Source: Sophora flavescens (Eukaryota; Streptophyta; Magnoliopsida; Fabales; Fabaceae). From it: a stretch of DNA of 64,000 nt. The stretch lies in the NCBI GenBank assembly GCA_030762895.1, contig JAUPTC010000127.1, forward strand, positions 1 to 64,000, in the 5' to 3' direction. Made by a program: the position numbers and the translations under genes. Positions within the stretch are counted from its first letter, which is position 1, and every line of letters begins with the position of its first letter. Below are positions 1-10,650 of this stretch, in pieces. The notes beneath the pieces were generated by a model. That model saw only the letters and a list, made by a program, of their open reading frames with translations. It was not told the origin of the DNA and made no database searches.

Positions 1-1190
1 ACAAGTCCATTTGGGCTCCAATAGGACCAAAGAAGTACAAATTGGCCCGGTTAGGTCTATATGACCTAAAAGTGCATTTGGGCTCTACTAGGATCAAACA
101 AGTCCATTTGGGCTCCAATAGGACCAAAGAAGTACAAATTGGCCCGATTAGGTCTATATGACCTAAAAGTCCATTTGGGCTCTATTAGGATCAAACAAGT
201 CCATTTGGGCTCCGAAAGGACCAAAGAAGTACAAATTGGCCCAGTTCGGTCCTATATGAACTAAAAAGTCCATTTGGGCTCTATTAGGATCAAACAAGTC
301 CATTTGGGCTCCATAGGACCAAAGAAGTACAAATTGGCCCAGTTAGGTCCTTTATGACCTAGCAAGTCCATTTGGGCTCTATTATGATCAAACAAGTCCA
401 TTTGGGCTCTATTAGGATCAAAGAAGTCCATTTGGGCTCCAATAGGACCAAAGAAGTACAAATTGGTCCAGTTAGGTCCTATATGACCTAAAAAGTGCAT
501 TTTAGCTCTATTAGGATCAAACAAGTCCATTTGGGCTCCAATAGGACTAAAGAAGTTCAAATTGGCCCAGATAGGTCCTATATGACCTAAAAAGTCCATT
601 TGGGCTCTATTAGGATCAAACAAGTCCATTTGGGCTCCGATAGGACCAAAGAAGTACAAATTGGCCCAGATTGGTCCTATATGACCTAAAAAGTCCATTT
701 TGGCTCTATTAGGATCAAAGAAGTCCATTTGGGCTCCAATAGGACCAAAGAAGTACAAATTGGCCCAGTTAAGTCCTATATGAACTAAAAAGTCCATTTG
801 GGCTCTATTAGGATCAAATAGGACCAAAGAAGTACAAATTGGCCCAGTTAGGTCCTATATGACCTAAAAATTCCATTTGGGCTCTATTAGGATCAAACAA
901 GTCCATTTGGGCTCCAATAGGACCCAAGAAGTACAAATTGGCCCAGTTAGGTCCTGTATGACCTAAAAAGTCCATTTGGGCTCTATTAGGATCAACCAAG
1001 TCCATTTGGGCTCCAATAGGACCAAAGAAGTACAAATTGGTCCAGCTAGGTCATACATGACCTAAAAAGTGCATTTTGGCTCTATTAGGATCAAACAAGT
1101 CCATTTGGGCTGCAATAGGACCAAAGAAGTACAAATTGGCCAAGTTAGGTTCTATCTGACCTAAAAAGTCCATTTGGGCTCTATTAAGAT
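1..1190 (-). repeat. 99-bp satellite array, minus orientation, left edge of window
   Basis: This stretch is tandem monomers of the 99-bp satellite read on the minus strand (pattern GGGCTCCAATAGGACCAAAG then AAGTACAAATTGGCCCAGTT). The first 245 bases or so carry one-base losses relative to the consensus, for example a shortened AGGTCTATATG and a missing A in CCTAAAAGTG. Around 820 a monomer lacks subunit material, so two units are fused after GGATCAAA. The array stops abruptly inside a subunit at about 1190 (CTATTAAGAT), where an unrelated insert begins. The minus-strand open frame is broken into pieces of 188 and 73 codons. No gene is supported. Confidence 0.95.
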
Positions 1191-1196
1191 TAATTT

Positions 1197-1355
1197 GAAA
1201 ATTCTTGTGAACCTGAAATTGTAGGTCCCTTCCTTATCTTTCTAGGGACAGCAAGATCATCAAAATCCGATATCTGTAGCTCTAGTTATGCTCTGCACAA
1301 GGCAACAAGGTCAGGAAGAGTGAAAAATCCGAAAATTAACAATGTTTAGCAATTA
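1197..1355 (+). repeat. Direct repeat copy 1 inside the 400-bp insert
   Basis: The copy begins GAAAATTCTTGTG, includes CTGAAATTGTAGGTC, CTTATCTTTCTAGGGACA, AAATCCGATATC and AGCTCTAGTTATG, and ends GTTTAGCAATTA. The same ordered words recur at 1429-1590 about 232-235 bp downstream, with scattered substitutions and small indels. This is the only non-satellite tandem duplication I see in the window. Its origin is unknown. Confidence 0.85.
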
Positions 1356-1428
1356 TGCCCAATAATGTAAAAGCAAAAACAATGATTGTAGGTCGGGACC
1401 CAATTTAGCCTTGATTTTGGCCTAAATT

Positions 1429-1590
1429 GACAATTCTTGTGTCACCTGAAATTGTAGGTCACTTCCTTATCTTTCTAGGGACAAAGAAGATCACCAAAAT
1501 CCGATATCCGTAAGCTCTAGTTATACTCAGCGTATGGCAACAAGACTGGGATGAGTGAAAAATCCGAAAATTAACTATGTTTAGCAATTA
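1429..1590 (+). repeat. Direct repeat copy 2 inside the 400-bp insert
   Basis: This is the second copy of the segment seen at 1197-1355. It differs by several substitutions, such as CCGATATCCG against CCGATATCTG and CACTTCC against CCCTTCC, and by a few one- to two-base indels. Its end, TTTAGCAATTA, abuts the plus-strand satellite directly (AGTCCAAATGG at 1591), so the repeat end coincides with the array junction. Confidence 0.85.
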
Positions 1591-2249
1591 AGTCCAAATG
1601 GACTTGTTTGATCCTAATAGAGACCAAATGGACTTGTGTGATCCTAGTAGAGCCCAAATGGACTTGTTTGATCCTAATAGAGCCCAAATGGACTTGTTTG
1701 ATCCTAGTGGAGCCCAAATGGACTTTTTAGGTCATATAGGACCTAATTGGGTCTAATTTGTACTTCTTTGGTCCTAATGGAGCCCAAATGGACTTGTTTG
1801 ATCCTAATAGAGCTCCAATGGACTTGTTTGATCCTAATAGAGCCCATATGGACTTGTTAGGTCATAAAGGAACTAACTGGGCCAATTTGTACTTCTTTGG
1901 TCCTAATGGAGCCCAAATGGACCTGTTTGATCCTAATAGAGCCCAAATGGACTTTTTAGGTCATAAAGGACCTAACTGTGCCAATTTGTACTTCTTTGGT
2001 CCTATTGGAGCCCAAATGGACTTGTTTGATCCTAATAGAGCCCAAATGGACTTTTTAGGACATATAGGACCTAACTGGGCCAATTTGTACTTCTTTGGTC
2101 CTATTGGAGCTCAAATGGATTTGTTTGACCCTAATATAGCCCATATGGACTTGTTAGGTCATAAAGGACCTAACTGTGCCAATTTGTACTTCTTTAATCC
2201 TAATGGAGCCAAAATGGACTTGTTAGGTCATAAAGGACCTAACTGGGCC
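1591..2249 (+). repeat. Satellite array, plus orientation, rich in extra 30-bp subunits
   Basis: Plus-strand satellite resumes at AGTCCAAATGGACTTG. The first 150 bases are several consecutive 30-bp subunits (GATCCTAATAGAG or GATCCTAGTAGAG, then CCCAAATGGACTTG) with no intervening full monomer. This shows that the 30-bp subunit can expand on its own. Further on, monomers of the GHK type (GGTCATAAAGGACC) alternate with the GHI type (GGTCATATAGGACC). No gene is supported. Confidence 0.92.
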
Positions 2250-2604
2250 AATTTGTTCTTCTTTGGTCCTATTGAAGCCCAAATGGACTTGTTTGATCCT
2301 AATAGAGCCCAAATGGACTTTTTGGACCAAATTGGGCAAATTGACCCGAACGGCCCAATTGTAATTCTTTGGTCCTAATGGAGCCCAAATGGACTTGTTT
2401 GAACCTAATAGAGCTCAAATGGACTTTTTAGGTAATATAGGACCTAGCTGGGCCAATTTGTACGTCTTTGGTCCTAATAGAGCCCCAATGGACTTGTTTG
2501 ATCCTAATAGAGCCCAAATGGACTTTTTAGGTCATATAGAACCTAAATGGGCCAATTCGTACTTCTTTGGTCCTAATAGAGCCCAAATGAACTTGTTAGG
2601 TCAT

Positions 2605-2620
2605 AGGATCAAACAAGTCC
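2605..2620 (-). repeat. 16-bp micro-inversion within a monomer (copy 1)
   Basis: AGGATCAAACAAGTCC is the exact reverse complement of the normal GGACTTGTTTGATCCT and replaces it in place: GGTCAT precedes it and AATAGAGCCC follows. It sits in a plus-strand array, so only these bases are flipped. The identical event recurs at 7047-7062 in the second family A copy, so it occurred once before the 4.3-kb duplication. Confidence 0.9.
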
Positions 2621-2771
2621 TAATAGAGCCCAAATGGACTTGTTTGATCCTAATAGAGCCCAAATGGACTTGTTTGGTCATAAAGGACCTAACTGTGCCA
2701 ATTTTTACTTCTTTGGTACTATCGGAGCCCAAATGGACTTGTTTGATCATAATAGAGCCCAAATGGACTTT

Positions 2772-2791
2772 TTAGGTCATATAGGACCTAA
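2772..2791 (+). repeat. 20-bp dyad present in most monomers (representative copy)
   Basis: TTAGGTC and GACCTAA are exact reverse complements separated by six bases (ATATAG). The element spans the end of subunit b, the 9-bp remnant and the start of subunit c, so it recurs once per standard monomer. Variants with loop ATAAAG keep both arms. In units such as 3470-3495 both arms change (TTAGTTC and GACTTAA) at non-pairing positions, so the changes do not compensate. Function is unknown; it may simply be a chance property of the founder sequence. Confidence 0.7.
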
Positions 2792-3434
2792 CTGGGCCAA
2801 TTTGTACTTCTTTGGTCCTATTGCAGCCCAAATGGACTTGTTTGATCCTAATAGAGCCCAAATGGACTTGTTTGATCCTAATAGAGCCCAAATGGACTTT
2901 TTAGGTCATATAGGACCTAACTGTGCCAATTTGTACTTCTTTGGTCTTATTAGATCCCAAATGGACTTGTTTGATCCTAATAGAGCCCAAATGGACTTTT
3001 CAGGTCATATAGGACCTAACTGGGCCAATTTGTACTTGTTTAGCCCTATTGGAGCCCAAATGGACGTGTTTGATCCTAATAGAGCCCAAATGGACTTGTT
3101 AGATCCTAATAGAGCCCAAATGGACTTGTTAGGTCATATAGGACCTAACTGGGCCAATTTGTACTTCTTTGGTCCTATTGGAGCCCAAATGGACTTGTTT
3201 GATCCTAATAGAGCCCAACTGGACATTTTAGGTCATATAGGACCTAACTGGGCCAATTTGTACTTCTTGGGTCCTATTGGAGCCCAAATGGACTTGTTTG
3301 ATCCTAATAGAGCCCAAATGGAATTTTTAGGTCATATAGGACCTAACTGGGCCAATTTGTATTTCTTTGGTCCTATTTGATCCTAATAGAGCCCAAATGG
3401 ACTTTTTAGTTCATCTGGGCCAATTTGTATTTCT

Positions 3435-5936
3435 TTGGTCCTATTTGATCCTAATAGAGCCCAAATGGACTTTTTAGTTCATATAGGACTTAACTGGGCC
3501 AATTTGTACTTCTTTGGTCCTATTGGAGCCCAAATGGACTTGTTTGATCCTAATAGAGCCAAAATGGACTTTTTTGGTGATATAGGACCTATCTGGGCCA
3601 ATTTGTACATCTTTGGTCCTATTGGAGCCCAAATGGACTTGTTTGATCCTAATAGAGCCCAAATGGACTTGTTTGATCCAAGTAGAGCCCAAATGGACTT
3701 GTTAGGTCATAAAAGACCTAACTGGGCCAATTTGTACTTCATTGGTCCTAATGGAGCCCAAATGGACTTGTTTGACCATAATAGATCCCAAATGGACTTT
3801 TTAGGTCATATAGGACCTAACTTGGCCAATTTGTACATCTTTGGTCCTAATGGAGCCCAAATGGACATTTTAGGTCTTATAGGACCTAACGGGGCCAATT
3901 TGTACTTCATCGGTCCTATTGGAGCCCAAATGGACTTGTTTGATCCTAATAGAGCCAAAATGGACTTTTTAGGTCATATAGGACCTAACTGGGCCAATTT
4001 GTACTTCTTTGGTCATATTGGAGCCCAAATGGACTTGTTTGATCCTAATAGAGCCCAAATGGACTTTTTAGGTTATATAGGACCTAACTGGGCCAATTTG
4101 TACATCTTTGGTCCTATTGGAGCCCAAATGGACTTGTTTGATCCTAATAAAGCCCAACTGGATATTTTAGGTCATATAGGACCTATCTGGGCCACTTTGT
4201 ACTTCTTTGGTCCTATTGTAGCCCAAATGGACTTGTTTGATCCTAATAGAGCCCAAATGGACTTTTTAGGTTATATAGGACCTAACTGGGTCAATTTGTA
4301 CTTCTTTGGTCCTATTGGAGCCCAAATGAACTTGTTTGATCCTAATAGAGCCCAAATGGACTTTTTTGGTCATATAGGACCTAACTGGGCCAATTTGTAC
4401 TTCTTTGGTCCTATTGGAGCCCAAATGGACTTGTTTGACCCTAATAGAGCCCAAATGGACTTATTTCATCCTAATAGACCCAAAATGGAATTTTTAGGTC
4501 ATATAGGACCTAACTGGGCCAATTTGTACTTCTTTGGTCCTATTGGAGCCCAAATGGACTTGTTTGATCCTAATAGAGCCAAAATGCACTTTTTAGGTCA
4601 TATAGTACCTAACTGGGCCAATTTGTACTTCTTTAGTCCTATTGGAGCCCAAATGGACTTGTTTGATCCTAATAGAGCCCAATTGGACATTTTAGGTCAT
4701 ATGGGACCAAACTGGGCCAATTTGTACTTCTTTGGTCCTATTGGAGCCCAAATGGACTTGTTTGATCCTAATAGAGGCCAAATGGACTTTTTAGGTCATA
4801 TTGGACCTAACTGGGCCAATTTGTACTTCTTTGGTCCTAATGGAGCCAAAATGGACTTGTTTGATCCTAATAGAGCCCAAATGGACTTTTTAGGTTATAT
4901 AGGACTTAACTGGGTCAATTTGTACTTCTTTGGTCCTATTGGAGCCCAAATGGACTTGTTTGATCCTAATAGAGCCCAAATGGACTTTTTAGGTTATATA
5001 GGACCTAACTGGGTCAATTTTTACTTCTTTGGTCCTATTGGAGTCCAAATGGACTTGTTTGATCCTAATAGAGCCCAAATGGACTTTTTAGGTCATATAG
5101 GACCTAACTGGGCAAATTTGTACTTCTTTGGTCCTATTGGGATGCACTTTTTAGGACATATAGGACCTAACTGGGCCAATATGTACTTCTTTGGTCCTAT
5201 TGGAGCCCAAATGAACTTGTTTGATCCTAATAGAGCCCAAATGGACTTTTTAGGTCATATAGGACCTAACTGGGCCAATTTGTACTTCTTTGGTCCTATT
5301 GGAGCCCAAATGGACTTGTTTGATCCTAATAGAGCCAAAATGCACTTTTTAGGTCATATAGTACCTAACTGGGCCAATTTGTACTTCTTTAGTCCTATTG
5401 GAGCCCAAATGGACTTGTTTGATCCTAATAGAGCCCAATTGGACATTTTAGGTCATATGGGACCAAACTGGGCCAATTTGTACTTCTTTGGTCCTATTGG
5501 AGCCCAAATGGACTTGTTTGATCCTAATAGAGGCCAAATGGACTTTTTAGGTCATATTGGACCTAACTGGGCCAATTTGTACTTCTTTGGTCCTAATGGA
5601 GCCAAAATGGACTTGTTTGATCCTAATAGAGCCCAAATGGACTTTTTAGGTCATATAGGACCTAACTGGGCCAATTTGTACATCTTTGGTCCTATTGGAG
5701 CTCAAATGGACTTGTTTGATCCTAATAGAGCCCAACTGGACATTTTAGGTCATATAGGACCTAACTCGGCCAATTTGTACTTCTTTGGTCCTATTGGAGA
5801 CCAAATGGACTTGTTTGTTCCTAATAGAGCCCAAATGGGATTTTTAGGTCATATAGGACCTAACTGGGCCAATTTGTACTTCTTTGGTCCATTGGAGCCC
5901 AAATGGACTTGTTTGATCCTAATAGAGCCCAACTAG
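3435..5936 (+). other. Longest repeat-borne open frame (833 codons), probably non-coding
   Basis: A stop-free frame runs through about 25 monomers, each contributing 33 codons or 33 plus 10. The first codon is TTG at 3435, not ATG; the first in-frame ATG is at 3465 within CCAAATGGAC. It ends because one T is missing from GGTCCTATTGG near 5890, and the shifted frame meets TAG at 5934-5936. Differences between units are mostly amino-acid-changing (ATT/AAT, ATA/AAA, TGG/TGT, CAA/AAA, GAC/CAC), with few silent changes. There is no signal peptide, unique N or C terminus, recognisable fold or upstream gene signal. I see an open frame, not a gene, and would reverse this only with transcript or peptide evidence. 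Confidence 0.8.
4500..5656 (+). repeat. Nested 756-bp tandem duplication inside family A copy 1
   Basis: The variant series AKMHFLGHIVPNW, YFFSPIGAQ, AQLDILGHMGPNW, PNRGQMDFL, GPNGAKMDL occurs at about 4500-4900 and again at 5256-5656; the word AAAATGCACTTTTTAGG begins at 4581 and 5337, giving an offset of 756. The start of the same series occurs at 9690 in copy 2 and at 13437, the latter with TAACTAGG replacing TAACTGGG so that the open frame stops. This is a third layer of nesting: subunit, monomer, multi-monomer block. Confidence 0.82.
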
Positions 5937-7046
5937 ACATTTTAGGTCATATAGGACCTAATTGGGTCAATTTGTACTTCTTTGGTCCAAATAGAGCCCA
6001 AATGGACTTGTTTGATCCTAATATAGCCCAAATGGACTTGTTTGATCCTAATATAGCCCAACTGGACTTGTTTGGTCCTAATAGAGCCCAAATGGACTTG
6101 TTTGATCCTAGTAGAGCCCAAATGGACTTGTTAGGTCATAAAAGACCTAACTGGGCCAATTTGTACTTCTTTGGTCCTAATGGAGCCCAAATGGACTTGT
6201 TTGACCCTAATAGATCCCAAATGGACTTTTTAGGTCATATAGGACCTAACTGGGCCAATTTGTACTTCTTTGGTCCTAATGGAGCCCAAATGGACATTTT
6301 AGGTCATATAGGACCTAACTGGGCCAATTTGTACGTCATTGGTCCTATTGGAGCCCAAATGGACTTGTTTGATCCTAATAGAGCCCAAATGGACTTTTTA
6401 GGTCATATAGGACCTAACTGGGCCAATTTGTACTTCTTTGGTCCTATTGGAGCCCAAATGGACTTGTTTGATCCTAATAGAGCCCAAATGGACTTTTTAG
6501 GTCATATGGGACCTAACTGGGCCAATTTGTACTTCTTTGATCCTAATAGAGCCCAAATGGACTTTTTAGGTCATATAGGACCTAACTGGGCCAATTTGTT
6601 CTTCTTTGGTCCTATTGAAGCCCAAATGGACTTGTTTGATCCTAATAGAGCCCAAATGGACTTTTTGGACCAAATTGGGCAAATTGACCCGAACGGCCCA
6701 ATTGTAATTCTTTGGTCCTAATGGAGCCCAAATGGACTTGTTTGAACCTAATAGAGCCCAAATGGACTTTTTAGGTAATATAGGACCTAGCTGGGCCAAT
6801 TTGTACTTCTTTGGTCTTATTGGAGCCCAAATGGACTTGTTTGATCCTAATATAGCCAAAATGGACTTTTTGGGGCATATAGGACCTAACTGGGCCAATT
6901 TGTACGTCTTTGGTCCTAATAGAGCCCAAATGGACTTGTTTGATCCTAATAGAGCCCAAATGGACTTTTTAGGTCATATAGAACCTAAATGGGCCAATTT
7001 GTACTTCTTTGGTCCTAATAGAGCCCAAATGAACTTGTTAGGTCAT

Positions 7047-7062
7047 AGGATCAAACAAGTCC
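7047..7062 (-). repeat. 16-bp micro-inversion within a monomer (copy 2)
   Basis: Same inverted word and same flanks as 2605-2620, offset 4442. It is inherited through the family A duplication and is a useful marker for counting copies of this block. Confidence 0.9.
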
Positions 7063-7886
7063 TAATAGAGCCCAAATGGACTTGTTTGATCCTAATAGAG
7101 CCCAAATGGACTTGTTTGGTCATAAAGGACCTAACTGTGCCAATTTGTACTTCTTTGGTACTATCGGAGCCCAAATGGACTTGTTTGATCATAATAGAGC
7201 CCAAATGGACTTTTTAGGTCATATAGGACCTAACTGGGCCAATTTGTACTTCTTTGGTCCTATTGCAGCCCAAATGGACTTGTTTGATCCTAATAGAGCC
7301 CAAATGGACTTGTTTGATCCTAATAGAGCCCAAATGGACTTTTTAGGTCATATAGGACCTAACTGTGCCAATTTGTACTTCTTTGGTCTTATTAGATCCC
7401 AAATGGACTTGTTTGATCCTAATAGAGCCCAAATGGACTTTTTAGGTCATATAGGACCTAACTGGGCCAATTTGTACTTGTTTAGCCCTATTGGAGCCCA
7501 AATGGACGTGTTTGATCCTAATAGAGCCCAAATGGACTTGTTTGATCCTAATAGAGCCCAAATGGACTTGTTAGGTCATATAGGACCTAACTGGGCCAAT
7601 TTGTACTTCTTTGGTCCTATTGGATCCCAAATGGACTTGTTTGATCCTAATAGAGCCCAACTGGACATTTTAGGTCATATAGGACCTAATGGGCCAATTT
7701 GTACTTCTTGGGTCCAATTGGAGCCCAAATGGTCTTGTTTGATCCTAATAGAGCCCAAATGGAATTTTTAGGTCATATAGGACCTAACTGGGCCAATTTG
7801 TATTTCTTTGGTCCTATTTGATCCTAATAGAGCCCAAATGGACTTTTTAGTTCATATAGGACTTAACTGGGCCAATTTGTATTTCT

Positions 7887-9755
7887 TTGGTCCTATTTGA
7901 TCCTAATAGAGCCCAAATGGACTTTTTAGTTCATATAGGACTTAACTGGGCCAATTTGTACTTCTTTGGTCCTATTGGAGCCCAAATGGACTTGTTTGAT
8001 CCTAATAGAGCCAAAATGGACTTTTTTGGTCATATAGGACCTATCTGGGCCAATTTGTACATCTTTGGTCCTATTGGAGCCCAAATGGACTTGTTTGATC
8101 CTAATAGAGCCCAAATGGACTTGTTTGATCCAAGTAGAGCCCAAATGGACTTGTTAGGTCATAAAAGAACTAACTGGGCAAATTTGTACTTCATTGGTCC
8201 TAAGGGAGCCCAAATGGACTTGTTTGACCATAATAGATCCCAAATAGACTTTTTAGGTCATATAGGACCTAACTTGGCCAATTTGTACATCTTTGGTCCT
8301 AATGGAGCCCAAATGGACATTTTAGGTCTTATAGGACCTAACGGGGCCAATTTGTACTTCATCGGTCCTATTGGAGCCCAAATGGACTTGTTTGATCCTA
8401 ATAGAGCCAAAATGGACTTTTTAGGTCATATAGGACCTAACTGGGCCAATTTGTACTTCTTTGGTCCTATTGGAGCCCAAATGGACTTGTTTGATCCTAA
8501 TAGAGCCCAAATGGACTTTTTAGGTTATATAGGACCTAACTGGGCCAATTTGTACATCTTTGGTCCTATTGGAGCCCAAATGGACTTGTTTGATCCTAAT
8601 AAAGCCCAACTGGACATTTTAGGTCATATAGGACCTATCTGGGCCACTTTGTACTTCTTTGGTCCTATTGTAGCCCAAATGGACTTGTTTGATCCTAATA
8701 GAGCCCAAATGGACTTTTTAGGTTATATAGGACATAACTGGGTCAATTTGTACTTCTTTGATCCTATTGGAGCCCAAATGGACTTGTTTGATCCTAATAG
8801 AGCCCAAATGGACTTTTTAGGTTATATAGGACCTAACTGGGTCAATTTTTACTTCTTTGGTCCTATTGGAGTCCAAATGGACTTGTTTGATCCTAATAGA
8901 GCCCAAATGGACTTTTTAGGTCATATAGGACCTAACTGGGCAAATTTGTACTTCTTTGGTCCTATTGGGATGCACTTTTTAGGACATATAGGACCTAACT
9001 GGGCCAATATGTACTTCTTTGGTCCTATTGGAGCCCAAATGAACTTGTTTGATCCTAATAGAGCCCAAATGGACTTTTTAGGTCATATAGGACCTAACTG
9101 GGCCAATTTGTACTTCTTTGGTCCTATTGGAGCCCAAATGGACTTGTTTGATCCTAATAGAGCCCAAATGGACTTTTTAGGTTATATAGGACCTAACTGG
9201 GCCAATTTGTACATCTTTGGTCCTATTGGAGCCCAAATGGACTTGTTTGATCCTAATAAAGCCCAACTGGACATTTTAGGTCAGATAGGACCTATCTGGG
9301 CCACTTTGTACTTCTTTGGTCCTATTGGAGCCCAAATGGACTTGTTTGATCCTAATAGAGCCCAAATGGACTTTTTAGGTTATATAGGACCTAACTGGGC
9401 CAATATGTACTTCTTTGGTCCTATTGGAGCCCAAATGAACTTGTTTGATCCTAATAGAGCCCAAATGGACTTTTTTGGTCATATAGGACCTAACTGGGCC
9501 AATTTGTACTTCTTTGGTCCTATTGGAGCCCAAATGGACTTGTTTGACCCTAATAGAGCCCAAATGGACTTATTTGATCCTAATAGAGCCAAAATGGAAT
9601 TTTTAGGTCATATAGGACCTAACTGGGCCAATTTGTACTTCTTTGGTCCTATTGGAGCCCAAATGGACTTGTTTGATCCTAATAGAGCCAAAATGCACTT
9701 TTTAGGTCATATAGTACCTAACTGGGCCAATTTGTACTTCTTTAGTCCTATTTGA
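7887..9755 (+). other. Repeat-borne open frame (622 codons), copy of the 3435 frame
   Basis: This is the family A copy 2 counterpart of the 3435-5936 frame, starting at the same TTG position within the unit and with the same opening variants (VLFDPNRAQMDFLVHIGLNW). It ends at 9755 where GGTCCTATTTGAG creates TGA. The two frames are closed by unrelated accidents, a one-base loss in one and a G-to-T change in the other, and differ by a deletion of about 0.6 kb. That pattern fits drifting repeat DNA rather than a conserved gene pair. Confidence 0.78.
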
Positions 9756-10650
9756 GCCCAAATGGACTTGTTTGATCCTAATAGAGCCCAACTGGACATT
9801 TTAGGTCATATGGGACCAAACTGGGCCAATTTGTACTTCTTTGGTCCTATTGGAGCCCAAATGGACTTGTTTGATCCTAATAGAGGCCAAATGGACTTTT
9901 TAGGTCATATTGGACCTAACTGGGCCAATTTGTACTTCTTTGGTCCTAATGGAGCCAAAATGGACTTGTTTGATCCTAATAGAGCCCAAATGGACTTTTT
10001 AGGTCATATAGGACCTAACTGGGCCAATTTGTACATCTTTGGTCCTATTGGAGCTCAAATGGACTTGTTTGATCCTAATAGAGCCCAACTGGACATTTTA
10101 GGTCATATAGGACCTAACTGGGCCAATTTGTACTTCTTTGGTCCTATTGGAGACCAAATGGACTTGTTTGATCCTAATAGAGCCCAAATGGGATTTTTAG
10201 GTCATATAGGACCTAACTGGGCCAATTTGTACTTCTTTGGTCCTATTGGAGCCCAAATGGACTTGTTTGATCCTAATAGAGCCCAACTGGACATTTTAGG
10301 TCATATAGGACCTAACTGGGCCAATTTGTACTTCTTTGGTCCTATTAGAGCCCAAATGGACTTGATTGATCCTAATAGAGCCCAAATGGACTTGTTTGAT
10401 CCTAATAGAGCCCAAATGGACTTGTTTGATCCTAATAGAGCCCAAATGGACTTGTTTGATCCCAGTAGAGCCCAAATGGACTTGTTAGGTCATAAAAGAC
10501 CAAACTGGGCCAATTTGTACTTCTTTGGTCCTAATGGAGCCCAAATGGACTTGTTTGACCCTAATAGATCCCAAATGGACTTTTTAGGTCATATAGGACC
10601 TAACTGGGCCAATTTGTACTTCTTTGGTCCTAATAGAGCCCAACTGGACA

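Larger units (their letters stand above)
1191..1590. other. 400-bp non-satellite insert at an array polarity switch
   Basis: This is the largest segment with no similarity to the satellite. It has a minus-strand array on its left and a plus-strand array on its right. Inside are two direct copies of a segment of about 157-162 bp (1197-1355 and 1429-1590) separated by a 73-bp spacer. No open frame of useful length, tRNA-like fold, terminal inverted repeat or target-site duplication is visible. The spacer (about 1399-1434) shares a stretch of about 35 bases with the other unrelated insert at 20966-20999, so both derive from one repeated sequence. Its AT-rich, gene-poor style resembles non-coding parts of plant retrotransposons, but that is an impression and not a family assignment. 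Confidence 0.85.
2250..6592 (+). repeat. Family A higher-order repeat, copy 1 (about 4.34 kb)
   Basis: This block is duplicated in tandem by 6593-10650. Shared landmarks include the rare words TTTGGACCAAATTGGGC (2321 and 6664, offset 4343), a 16-bp micro-inversion (2605 and 7047, offset 4442), the altered unit with TTTTTAGTTCATATAGG (offset about 4452 at 3435 and 7887), and GGGATGCACTTTTTAGGACA (5139 and 8967, offset 3828). The first offset step of 99 equals one extra monomer in copy 2 near 6800-6900, and the fall to 3828 reflects lost units further on. Boundaries are approximate to about one monomer. Confidence 0.85.
6593..10650 (+). repeat. Family A higher-order repeat, copy 2 (about 4.06 kb)
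   Basis: This is the tandem partner of 2250-6592, with the same order of rare variants. Against copy 1 it gains one 99-bp monomer near 6800-6900 and lacks about 0.6 kb between the VHIGLNW unit and the GGGATGCAC unit. Its right end carries a run of four DPNRAQMDLF-type subunits and a DPSRAQMDLL subunit (10340-10490), then GHKRPNW, matching 6000-6150 in copy 1. It breaks off near 10650, where an indel-rich region starts. Confidence 0.85.

Noticed and set aside
1191..1590. Complete transposon or LTR element
   Set aside because: The two internal copies are direct repeats only about 75 bp apart with no coding region, primer-binding site, polypurine tract or target-site duplication visible.
2772..2791. 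CENP-B box or another known centromere protein site
   Set aside because: The dyad does not match the CENP-B box, and nothing in the sequence alone ties this array to a centromere.
3474..3692. Antisense small open frames of 60-72 codons (GSIRIKQVHLGS type)
   Set aside because: They are the opposite strand of the satellite and normally close at ACC-TAA once per monomer; two-unit versions exist only where a variant lost that stop.
3435..5936. A genuine repetitive protein gene
   Set aside because: TTG start, no unique termini, changes mostly replacement type, frame ended by random indels, and hundreds of equivalent partial frames on both array polarities. It is better explained by a stop-free repeat with a period divisible by three.
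7887..9755. 33-residue protein repeat family such as ankyrin or TAL-effector repeats
   Set aside because: Only the length agrees. The ankyrin TPLHLA core and the TAL repeat LTPxQVVAIAS core are absent; the unit reads GPNWANLYFF, GPIGAQMDLF, DPNRAQMDFL, GHI.
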